A stretch of 64,000 nt of DNA from Rhizobium sophorae. GTDB taxonomy: Bacteria; Pseudomonadota; Alphaproteobacteria; Rhizobiales; Rhizobiaceae. The DNA is taken from the NCBI RefSeq assembly GCF_013087515.1, contig NZ_JABFCN010000066.1:124001-188000 (forward strand). The letters run 5' to 3'. The translations under genes and the position numbers were made by a program. Each line of letters begins with the position of its first letter. The stretch's first letter is position 1. The notes under the pieces are model-generated. The model saw only the letters and a list, made by a program, of their open reading frames with translations, made no database searches and was not told the DNA's origin. Shown one piece after another: positions 53,602 to 64,000 of the stretch.

Positions 53602-55365
53602 TCAGGCAGCTTCGGTGGTGTGGGCCTTGCGGACCTCTTCGTCCGTCAGGATGCCGCTGGCGCGCAGCAGGGCGGCGAAGCGGCCGTTGCTGTGGCTGAG
53701 TTCGTCGAAGCTACCCTGTTCGACGACGCGGCCGTCATCCAGGAAGAGCACCATATCGGCTTCGCGGACCGTCGACAGGCGGTGGGCGATGATGAAGGTG
53801 GTGCGGTTCTGGCGCAGATTGTCGATCGCGGCCTTGACACGGGCTTCGGTTTCGACGTCGAGCGCCGAGGTCGCCTCGTCGAGCACCAGGATCGGCGCGT
53901 CCTTGAGGATGGCGCGTGCGATCGCGATGCGCTGGCGCTCGCCACCGGAGAGCTTGTTGCCGCGTTCACCGACATGCGTATCGTAGCGATCCTCGCGGGT
54001 CTCGATGAAATCGGCAGCGGCGGCGGCTTCGGCCGCACGGCGCATTTCCTCTTCACTGGCGCCCTCGCGGCCAAGGCGGATATTGTCGCTGATCGAACGG
54101 TTCAGCAGGCCCGCATCCTGGAAGACGGTGGCGATGTGGCGACGCAGCGACTTGCGGGTCACCTTGGTGATATCGGTGCCGTCGACGAGGATCTTGCCGC
54201 CCTGGGCATCGTAGACACGCTGCAGCAAGTTGACGAGCGTCGTTTTGCCGGCGCCGGTCGGGCCGACGATCGCGACCGTCTGGCCTGCCTTCACCGAGAA
54301 GGAGACGTTGTGCAGGCCCTGCGAGCTGTTGCCGAAGCCGAAGGACACGTCGCGGAACTCGATCGCACCCTTGACGTCCTTGATCTCGCCGTTGCCGGCA
54401 GGCTCTTCACGTTCACGCACCGAGTCTTCCAGCGCATAGAATTCCTCGAGCTTGGAACGGGCCTCGAAAATCTGCGTAGCGAACTGGCGCATCAGGTCGA
54501 GACGGCCGATCAACAGGTTGGCAAAGCCGATGAAGGCGATGACGTCGCCGACGCGCAGCTGGCCGGCCTGGACGAGCATGGTGCCGATGATCAGGACCAC
54601 CATCATCGCGATAGTCGACGCCATGCGGTTCAGTGCGCTGGCGATCGCCCACCAGTCGAGGACCGGATACTGAGCTTCGAGCAGACGGTCGGCGAAGGAT
54701 TTCAGCGCCCTGGTTTCGGCCTCGATGCGGTTATAGCTGTGCAGGACCGAAACGTTGCTGATCGAGTCGCTGACATGCGAGAAGACGGTGTGATAATGGT
54801 TCTCGACCGAAGCCTGGCCGTCCTTGGTGCGGCCCATGACGACGCGGCCGATCAGCCAGTAGGCGATGGCGAGCACCATGAGCACGGCGGAAAGGCGCAG
54901 GTCCATCGACATTGCGGTCGGTATCAGAAGAGCAAGCGCAATGACCGTCGACAGGTGGTTGCGCATGAATTCCAGCCAGAGGCCGAACAGCGTCTCGCAG
55001 GCGCGCAGCAATGTATGCAGCGCGTTGGAGGTGCCACGCTGATGGTGCCAGCCAAGCGGCATGGAAATGATGCGGCCGAAGGCTTCCGTCAACAGCGTCG
55101 CCCGCCGGCCATGGGCCAGCCGGTCGGCCTCGCGGGCCACCAGAACGAAGGCAATGGTGTTGAAGACGGCGAAAGTCGCCCACATGAAGAGGATGGGCTT
55201 GACCTCACCCTTGCCCGAAATCGCATCGATGATGCGACCGAACAGGATCGGCTCCGCGATGGTGATCGTCGCAAGAACAATGTTTGCGACAACGACCAGG
55301 GATACGCGCAGCTTGTAGGCGCCAAGATAGCGCAGAGCCCTTGCATAGACCTTGAATAGCGTCAC
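53602..55365 (-). CDS. ndvA: Cyclic beta-1,2-glucan ABC exporter NdvA (ChvA)
   Basis: 587 aa from a GTG at 55365 with GAGG six nt upstream; an ATG at 55383 gives 593 aa. Half-size ABC exporter: six-helix membrane domain, then ATPase with VAIVGPTGAGKTTLVNLLQR (Walker A), KLSGGERQRIAIARAIL (signature), ILVLDEATSALD (Walker B) and IIAHRLSTV. The sequence is very close to remembered S. meliloti NdvA. It moves the NdvB product into the periplasm. Transcribed toward ndvB/opgC rather than with them. Confidence 0.97.
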   Translation of the reverse strand: MTLFKVYARALRYLGAYKLRVSLVVVANIVLATITIAEPILFGRIIDAISGKGEVKPILFMWATFAVFNTIAFVLVAREADRLAHGRRATLLTEAFGRIISMPLGWHHQRGTSNALHTLLRACETLFGLWLEFMRNHLSTVIALALLIPTAMSMDLRLSAVLMVLAIAYWLIGRVVMGRTKDGQASVENHYHTVFSHVSDSISNVSVLHSYNRIEAETRALKSFADRLLEAQYPVLDWWAIASALNRMASTIAMMVVLIIGTMLVQAGQLRVGDVIAFIGFANLLIGRLDLMRQFATQIFEARSKLEEFYALEDSVREREEPAGNGEIKDVKGAIEFRDVSFGFGNSSQGLHNVSFSVKAGQTVAIVGPTGAGKTTLVNLLQRVYDAQGGKILVDGTDITKVTRKSLRRHIATVFQDAGLLNRSISDNIRLGREGASEEEMRRAAEAAAAADFIETREDRYDTHVGERGNKLSGGERQRIAIARAILKDAPILVLDEATSALDVETEARVKAAIDNLRQNRTTFIIAHRLSTVREADMVLFLDDGRVVEQGSFDELSHSNGRFAALLRASGILTDEEVRKAHTTEAA

Positions 55366-55684
55366 GTCGAACCTCTTGTGCATCTGCGAAAAACGGGATG
55401 ATGCGATGCTACAAAAGGCTACCTGAACGGGCGATTAACGGAGTATTCAGGCTTCAACCGATGTGGTGATTAATACGATCATACTATTGCAGGATGCGAC
55501 GAGATGGGCATGGCGCCGAAATTGCCGTTCAGCTATATCTCGCAACAATTTGCGCTTGCATTTTATTAAATGTTTAGCGCAGCATTAAATTACAGACTGC
55601 ATTTATTGAAGACCGTTTCGCGGCCAGTTTGACCAGCCGCCGACGGCCTCATGCGGGCGTCAGGTCCGGGCAAGGGGCATTTTT
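55366..55684. promoter_or_regulatory. Divergent ndvA / luxR-type intergenic region with imperfect dyad
   Basis: About 300 bp, AT-rich relative to surroundings. An imperfect dyad at 55552-55580 has arms GCGCT...CATTT and AAATG...AGCGC around TATT. It could be an operator for the regulator gene it precedes by ~105 bp. Otherwise no gene is seen. Confidence 0.4.
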
Positions 55685-56440
55685 GTGAATATTAATTCGT
55701 TAATTCAATTACTTGTAATTCTGGAAGAATGCTCAAATCCTGAAGCCGTCGTCACCGAGCTGGAGCAGATCCTCCGCGGTTGCGGCTTCGAATATTACGG
55801 CCTGCTGCGCCATGTGCCGCAGAACCCGGTGCAGCAGAATCCGGACCCCTGGGCTGCGGCGCTTGCTGGCCGCTGGCCGGAACAATGGCCGCAGATATAT
55901 ACCGCGAAAAAATATGCACTGATCGATCCGATGGTGCGCTATCTGGCTCATGCGCAGCGGCCTTTCCGCTGGCGGGAAGCGATGGCGGCCTTCCACAAGG
56001 ACGCACACCAGCGCCGCATGGAGCAGATGATGGTCGATGCCTTCGGGCATGGGCTGGAGGATGGCTACATCTTTCCGATCCACGGGCGCAACGGGATTCT
56101 CGCCAGCCTCAGTCTCGCCGGCAAGCCGATCGAACTGTCGCCGGTGGAGATCGCATTGTTGGAGGCGGTGGCGCGCAAGGCCTTCTGGCGGTTGCTCGAT
56201 CTGAAGGGCGAGGCGCAGGCAATGGAAACCGTGCTGCTGGCCGACACGCCGCTGACGAGGCGCGAGATGGAAATCCTGCATTATCTCGCCGAAGGCATGA
56301 CTTCGATGGAGATCAGCAAGATGCTGAAGATCTCAAACCACACCGTCGACTGGTATATGAACGGCCTGCAGGACAAGCTGAAGGCGAAAAACAGGCAGCA
56401 GGCAGTGGCACTTGCCTTCCGTCATGGCCTGATAAGTTAG
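55685..56440 (+). CDS. LuxR-type transcriptional regulator with autoinducer-binding domain (solo)
   Basis: 251 aa from a GTG at 55685. The N-terminal domain (about 15-165) keeps AHL-contact residues of TraR/LuxR: W and Y in WPQIYTAKKYALIDPMV, the Asp of DP, and W in PFRWREA. The C-terminal LuxR helix-turn-helix is PLTRREMEILHYLAEGMTSM, then KMLKISNHTVDWYMNGLQDK. There is no LuxI-type synthase in the window, so it is a solo receptor here. It lies 194 bp upstream of pyc; co-regulation is speculative. Confidence 0.9.
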   Translation: MNINSLIQLLVILEECSNPEAVVTELEQILRGCGFEYYGLLRHVPQNPVQQNPDPWAAALAGRWPEQWPQIYTAKKYALIDPMVRYLAHAQRPFRWREAMAAFHKDAHQRRMEQMMVDAFGHGLEDGYIFPIHGRNGILASLSLAGKPIELSPVEIALLEAVARKAFWRLLDLKGEAQAMETVLLADTPLTRREMEILHYLAEGMTSMEISKMLKISNHTVDWYMNGLQDKLKAKNRQQAVALAFRHGLIS

Positions 56441-56634
56441 AGCAATCGCTCTGTTATTTTATTTTTGCGCAACTCCGGACGGAAAACCGTTTCGGAGTTT
56501 TCCTGGAGTTGCTTCAGAATGTCGAAAAATTGCATTTCGCAGTCGCAAGATAAATTGAACTTCTTGTGACAAGAAGTTAAGAATTTCCTTCGCGGGTGCA
56601 GCATTCCCGCGTCTGAACGTCTGAGGAGACCGTT

Positions 56635-60099
<3,465 letters not shown>

Positions 60100-60199
60100 A
60101 GAGCTGTCATCCTTCGCAAAGCGCCTATCAGCCGACTTTGCGAGCGGGCTCCATTCACTCGATTGTGTACGATCGGCCTGTCAAAAAGCTGATTTTCCG

Positions 60200-60235
60200 A
60201 AGCCTTCGCGCCTTGCCCGGCGCGGAGGCTTTCTC
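60200..60235 (+). terminator. Terminator after pyc
   Basis: 12-bp GC-rich stem (60201-60212 with 60219-60230, one G-T pair), then TTCTCAT. Confidence 0.7.
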
Positions 60236-60281
60236 ATAAACTTGCGCTCTCCGCCCCAAAACCAATCAGGAAATGATATCC

Positions 60282-60854
60282 ATGAGCAAGTTGAAGATTG
60301 CCGTCATCGTCGGCAGCACGCGTATTGGCCGTTTTGCCGAGCATCCGGCCAAGTGGATTGCCGCTATCGCCGCAGAGCGCCAGGACATCGAGGTCGAGGT
60401 TCTCGACCTGCTCGACTACCCCATGCATTTTTTCGGTGAGCAGCGTGCCACGACCGCTGAAAGTGAGACGGCAGAGCGCTGGAAAAAGAAGCTGCGTGAA
60501 TTCGACGGCTTCATCCTCACCGTTGCCGAGTACAATCACGCTCCGACAGCCGTTCTGAAGAACGCCATCGACCTCGGCGAATTCATCCATAAGCCGGTTG
60601 GTTTCGTCGGTTACGGCGGTGTCGGCGGCGCACGTGCGGTCGAACATCTCCGGCTGATCTTCGTGGAAATGGGGGCGGCTTCGGTGAAAACCGGCGTGCA
60701 TATCGCGCTTGGCGAATATCTCGGCGTCCTCAAGGAAGGCAAGAGCCTCAGCGATTACGCGCATCTCAACGAAGCGGCGAAGAACCAGCTCGACCAGATC
60801 ACCTGGTGGGGCAACGCGCTGAAGGCGGCGCGCTCGGTCGTCACGGCCTCCTGA
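60282..60854 (+). CDS. NADPH-dependent FMN reductase family protein
   Basis: 190 aa. Flavodoxin-like fold: IAVIVGSTRIGRFAEHPAKW (FMN phosphate loop), FILTVAEYNHAPTAVLKNAI (the PEYN-type motif reads AEYN) and GFVGYGGVGGARAVEHLR. It probably reduces flavin or quinones/azo compounds with NAD(P)H. ATG 60282 is preferred over 60273 because AGGAA is ten nt before it and abuts the other. Confidence 0.9.
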   Translation: MSKLKIAVIVGSTRIGRFAEHPAKWIAAIAAERQDIEVEVLDLLDYPMHFFGEQRATTAESETAERWKKKLREFDGFILTVAEYNHAPTAVLKNAIDLGEFIHKPVGFVGYGGVGGARAVEHLRLIFVEMGAASVKTGVHIALGEYLGVLKEGKSLSDYAHLNEAAKNQLDQITWWGNALKAARSVVTAS

Positions 60855-60870
60855 TTGGAGTTCCAGCTAT

Positions 60871-60892
60871 GCCGGGATGTTCGCATCCCGGC
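60871..60892 (+). terminator. UUCG-loop hairpin after the FMN reductase gene
   Basis: Perfect 9-bp GCCGGGATG/CATCCCGGC stem with TTCG loop; no T run directly after. Confidence 0.65.
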
Positions 60893-60893
60893 A

Positions 60894-61005
60894 TTAGATC
60901 CGGATGATTTTAGGCCAGGTCGGCCTAAAATCATCCGGATCTAAATCAAAGAAATAGAGCATGATGTCGTCCGAAAACCGCTCACACTTTTCGGCATCAT
61001 GCTCT
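60894..61005. repeat. Two rhizobial intergenic palindromes
   Basis: First: perfect 23-bp arms (60894-60916 and 60922-60944) with a 5-nt centre. Second: 60956-61005, arms AGAGCATGATG.../...ATCATGCTCT with few mismatches. The latter ends just at the stop of the ABC ATPase gene (61009). Typical dispersed rhizobial elements; may act as bidirectional terminators. Confidence 0.75.
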
Positions 61006-61008
61006 AGC

Positions 61009-61770
61009 TCAGATATCGTAAGTATGGGCGGCGTTGATCGTTGAGATGAAGCGCTTGGTGCGTTCGCGTTCCGGCGCGCTGAAGATTGCTCTGGCGCTAC
61101 CCGTTTCCACCACGCTCCCGGCTTCCAGGAAAACGACGTCGTTGGCGATCTTCGAAGCGAGCCGGAGATCGTGGGTCGCCATCACCATCGTCGTGCCTTC
61201 GCTGGCAAGCTGACCCAGCACATCCACCACTTCGGCCGAAAGCTCGGGATCGAGGGCGGATGTCGGCTCGTCACACAAAAGCACACGCGGCGACGGCGCC
61301 AGAGCGCGGGCGATCGCCACGCGCTGCTGCTGACCGCCCGATAGTGTCGAAGGCCAGGCGTCGGCCTTGTGGGTCATGCCGACCTTGGTCAGCAGCTCCA
61401 TCGCGCGTTCACGGGCCTTTTCCCTCGGCCATCTCAGCACCGTCACCAGGCCTTCCATGACATTCTCGATCGCGGTCTGATGCGGAAAGAGCTGGAAGTT
61501 CTGGAAGACCATGCCGGTCTGGCGGCGGATCTTCTGGATCGCCGGCCAGCTTGTTCGTTTTCCCGGTGCAAAGGCCAGCGTTTCCTCTCCGAGGCGGATG
61601 GAGCCGGCGGTCGGAATTTCGAGCAGGTTGATGCAGCGCAGCAGCGTGCTCTTGCCGCCGCCGGACGGTCCGACCAGCGCGGTGACGCTGCCTTCAGGAA
61701 TACGGATGCTGATATCCTTGAGGATGACGGCGTCGCCGAAGCGCTTTTCGATGTTGGAAAGCTCGATCAT
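61009..61770 (-). CDS. Polar amino acid ABC transporter ATP-binding protein
   Basis: 253 aa. Walker A GPSGGGKSTLLRCINLLE, Q-loop MVFQNFQLFPHQ, signature LSGGQQQRVAIARALA, Walker B VLLCDEPTSALDPE, H-loop ATHDLRLA: a PAAT-type ATPase (GlnQ/TcyC-like). Starts at 61770 with an ATGA overlap with the permease gene. Confidence 0.94.
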   Translation of the reverse strand: MIELSNIEKRFGDAVILKDISIRIPEGSVTALVGPSGGGKSTLLRCINLLEIPTAGSIRLGEETLAFAPGKRTSWPAIQKIRRQTGMVFQNFQLFPHQTAIENVMEGLVTVLRWPREKARERAMELLTKVGMTHKADAWPSTLSGGQQQRVAIARALAPSPRVLLCDEPTSALDPELSAEVVDVLGQLASEGTTMVMATHDLRLASKIANDVVFLEAGSVVETGSARAIFSAPERERTKRFISTINAAHTYDI

Positions 61771-62447
61771 GCATTTGCCTCCAGCATGCCGCCGTACCGG
61801 GCGAAACGACGTTCCAGCCGCACCTGCAGCTGCGAGAGGACGGAGCTCAGGACGAGATAGACCAGCGCCGCTTCGATATAGAGGATCAACGGCTCATAGG
61901 TGGTGGCGACGATGCGCTGTGCCGCCTGGAAGAGCTCGGGCACGGTGATGGCGGCGGCAAGCGAGGTATCCTTGACCAGCGAGATGAAGGTGTTCGAGAG
62001 CGGCGGCACGGCGACGCGGGCCGCCTGCGGCAGGATGGTGCGGCTCATCGCCTGGCGCCAGCTCATGCCGATCGAATAGGCGGCTTCCCACTGGCCCTTC
62101 GGCACCGAGGAAATGACGGCGCGGATGATCTCGGAGCTATAGGCGCCGATATTCAGGGTGAAGCCGATGAGGGCGGCCGGAAAGGCGTCGAGCAGGATGC
62201 CGATGCTCGGCAGGCCATAGAAGATGACGAAGAGCTGGACGAGCAGCGGCGTGCCGCGGATGACCCAAACATAAAAGCGGGCAATGGCTGCAACTGGCTC
62301 CGGGCAGAAGAGACGTCCGATTGCGGTGGCCAAGCCCAAGATCAGGCCGAACGCGAAGGAAAGCAGGGTCAAGGGGATGGTGAAGATCAGCCCTGCCCAG
62401 AGGAGCGAGGGAAGCGATTCCGCCATCAGTTGGAGCCAGTGCGGCAA
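61767..62447 (-). CDS. Polar amino acid ABC transporter permease
   Basis: 226 aa. PAAT/HisM-type permease with about five transmembrane helices; FYVWVIRGTPLLVQLFVIFY is the signature region and GMSWRQAMSRTILPQAARVA the ATPase-contact loop. Single permease gene, so probably a homodimer. Second gene of the SBP-permease-ATPase operon. Confidence 0.94.
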   Translation of the reverse strand: MPHWLQLMAESLPSLLWAGLIFTIPLTLLSFAFGLILGLATAIGRLFCPEPVAAIARFYVWVIRGTPLLVQLFVIFYGLPSIGILLDAFPAALIGFTLNIGAYSSEIIRAVISSVPKGQWEAAYSIGMSWRQAMSRTILPQAARVAVPPLSNTFISLVKDTSLAAAITVPELFQAAQRIVATTYEPLILYIEAALVYLVLSSVLSQLQVRLERRFARYGGMLEANA

Positions 62448-62551
62448 GGGCGTTTCCTCAAGAAAAGACGCGTCCGGCGAGGTTTCGCCGAACGCTTTTC
62501 CATGCAGCTATAAATGATATGACGGCAGTGGGAAACCGCTGGTGTCAGGGC

Positions 62552-63325
62552 TTACTTCGAAACGTCCTGGCCGAAATATTTGTCGGCGATCTTCTTGTAA
62601 GTGCCGTCGGCCTTGATGTCGGCAAGCGCCTTGTTGATTTCGGCCAGAAGCTCCGGTTCGTTCTTGCGGATGATGACGCCGGAATAGTCGGCGTTTTCCT
62701 GCTCGGCGACGATCTTCACCGGCGCGTCCGGCTTGTGCTTCTTAAAATCGAGGAAGGAGAGGCTGTCGTTGATCGTGGCGTCGGCGCGCTTGGTCAGCAC
62801 CAGCTGGATCGACTGATCGAAACCGTCGGTGCCGACCAGTTCGGCACCGGCTTCGGTCGCGAGCTTGCCGAAGTTGCTGGTCAGCGACTGGGCGGCCTTC
62901 TTGCCCTTCAGATCGGCGAAGGACTTGATGCTGTCGTCGCCGTCGCGGGCGATCAACACGGCCTTGGAGGCGATATAGGGCTCGGAGAAATCGTATTTCT
63001 GCTTGCGGGTTTCGGTGATGCCGACCTGGTTGATGACGGTATCGTAGCGCTTGGCGTCGAGGCCGGCGATCAGGCCATCCCACTTGCCTTCGACGAACTC
63101 GGCCTTGACGCCGAGCTTGGCGGCGATCGCTTCGCCGATCTCGACGTCGAAGCCGACGAGCTTGCCGCTTTCGTCATGATAGGTGAAGGGCGCATAGGTG
63201 CCTTCGGTACCTATCTTGAAGACGCCAGCCGATTTGATGGCGGCGAGGTTTTCACCGGCATGCGCAGGTAGGAGGGCCGCAGCCTGAATGAGGGCAGCGG
63301 CGGCGACGGTTTTCAGCCAGTTCAT
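62552..63325 (-). CDS. Polar amino acid (cystine-like) ABC transporter substrate-binding protein
   Basis: 257 aa from ATG 63325 (AAGGATGG eight nt upstream); ATG 63337 gives 261 aa. Signal peptide ends near LLPAHAGEN. SBP family 3 motifs: IGTEGTYAPFTYHDESGKLV, GFDVEIGEAIAAKLGVKAEF and RYDTVINQVGITETRKQKY. The pattern resembles cystine-binding FliY/TcyJ proteins; ligand is inferred. Confidence 0.93.
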   Translation of the reverse strand: MNWLKTVAAAALIQAAALLPAHAGENLAAIKSAGVFKIGTEGTYAPFTYHDESGKLVGFDVEIGEAIAAKLGVKAEFVEGKWDGLIAGLDAKRYDTVINQVGITETRKQKYDFSEPYIASKAVLIARDGDDSIKSFADLKGKKAAQSLTSNFGKLATEAGAELVGTDGFDQSIQLVLTKRADATINDSLSFLDFKKHKPDAPVKIVAEQENADYSGVIIRKNEPELLAEINKALADIKADGTYKKIADKYFGQDVSK

Positions 63326-63478
63326 TGTTGTATCCATCCTTGGGAGGTTGTCATCGGATGAGGGATAGTTCGCAGAAAATTAGGGCGCGGGAAGCGTAAA
63401 AAACTGCGAATAAAAGCAGCAACTGCAAATATTTTTCTCAAGCGGCCGTTTGAACCATGAATCCTGCAGAAACAGGCA

Positions 63479-64000
63479 TCAGGCCGTGATGCGGTGGCGC
63501 AGCTTTTCGCTGACGATGATGATCAATCCGGCGCCGAGAATCATGGCCGCGCCAACGACCACATTGGGCGTGGGGATATCGGCCCAGATCAGATAACCCA
63601 GGAGGAAGGCCCAGATGAGAGAGCTGTATTCGAATGGCGCAAGCACGGAGACGGGCGCCTGGCGCATACCTTCAAAAAGGGCGAACTGCGCGCAGCCGGC
63701 AACGATGCCGGTGGCGATGAGAAGCGCGAGCTGCGCCATATCGGGTGTCCGCCAAGTGTAGAGAACGGCAACGCCGGTCATGGCAAGGAAAAAGACGTTG
63801 GAAACGGCGAGCTGGATAATCGTCTTCTCATGCAGCGAGGTCTTGCGCAGCAGCACCATGGCGCAGGCCCAGAGCACAGCCGCCTGCAGCGCCAGGTAGA
63901 CCGGCCAGGAAATGGTGAGGCCGATCGGATTGCAGGCAATGAGGACGCCGACGAAGCCGACCCCGACGGCCAGCCAACGCGCCGGCGTGACTTTTTCCTT
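63479..64000 (-). CDS. EamA/DMT-family transporter, 5' end beyond window
   Basis: The last 174 codons of a drug/metabolite transporter. Repeated hydrophobic helices and the second EamA repeat are visible (GIVAGCAQFALFEGMRQAPV, FEYSSLIWAFLLGYLIWADI, VVVGAAMILGAGLIII). The frame stays open to the window edge, so the N-terminal EamA repeat lies outside. Substrate unknown. Confidence 0.88.
   Translation of the reverse strand, partial: KEKVTPARWLAVGVGFVGVLIACNPIGLTISWPVYLALQAAVLWACAMVLLRKTSLHEKTIIQLAVSNVFFLAMTGVAVLYTWRTPDMAQLALLIATGIVAGCAQFALFEGMRQAPVSVLAPFEYSSLIWAFLLGYLIWADIPTPNVVVGAAMILGAGLIIIVSEKLRHRITA

Noticed and set aside
53620..55359. Open frame of 579 codons on the plus strand
   Set aside because: Exact antisense of ndvA; composition is that of a shadow frame.

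Overview
The window looks like chromosomal DNA of a fast-growing Rhizobium of the R. etli / R. leguminosarum group. The evidence is the high G+C content, a near full-length match in memory to the R. etli type pyruvate carboxylase, the ndvA/ndvB cyclic beta-1,2-glucan genes, several rhizobial intergenic palindromes, and an alpha-r14-like small RNA. These identifications come from sequence recognition alone; no database search was run.

Left part (1-15 kb). A housekeeping block runs on the minus strand. In transcription order it is rplU-rpmA, two GNAT acetyltransferases, obgE-proB-proA-nadD, then rsfS-rlmH-envC-like-ctpA (ctpA runs off the left edge). Between nadD and rsfS sits a molybdate cassette: modA-modB-modC on the minus strand and a short ModE-type regulator convergent with it. 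Two ModE-like operators lie upstream of modA. Between modA and nadD is a ~120-nt small RNA candidate with three hairpins whose loops all carry a CUCCUCC anti-Shine-Dalgarno motif. An exonuclease/endonuclease/phosphatase-fold gene diverges from obgE.

Island (15.06-19.37 kb). Two nearly identical 154-bp direct repeats, each with a whole tRNA-Ser(CGA), bound about 4 kb. This segment holds a tight four-gene minus-strand operon: an exported ClpP-fold/PAN protein, a GIY-YIG nuclease, a 108-aa unknown and a PD-(D/E)XK-like nuclease. Two gene fragments lie at its right end and no integrase is visible. This is the best candidate for an undescribed system.

19.4-30.5 kb. Accessory or metabolic genes follow: a class III adenylate cyclase, a GT39-type membrane glycosyltransferase flanked by a duplicated DsbA-family 3' end, the intact DsbA-family gene, a DUF6880-type protein, DUF2934, GNAT and ThuA-like proteins, galE overlapping a sulfatase/phosphonate monoester hydrolase, and DUF1993.

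30.9-41.1 kb. Two solute uptake operons. The first is a CUT2 ABC transporter of the inositol/rhizopine-binding type. The second is a membrane dipeptidase followed by a complete five-gene peptide ABC transporter with overlapping genes.

41.2-55.4 kb. Two small ORFs with strong ribosome binding sites precede the 8.5-kb ndvB. An OpgC-type membrane acyltransferase follows, then a VOC protein, ~0.9 kb without a recognisable gene, and ndvA. Synthesis, substitution and export of periplasmic cyclic glucan are thus encoded within 13 kb.

55.7-64 kb. A solo LuxR-type regulator with conserved acyl-homoserine-lactone contact residues, pyruvate carboxylase, an NADPH-dependent FMN reductase, rhizobial palindromes, a polar amino acid (cystine-like) ABC transporter, and the 3' part of an EamA-family transporter cut by the right edge.
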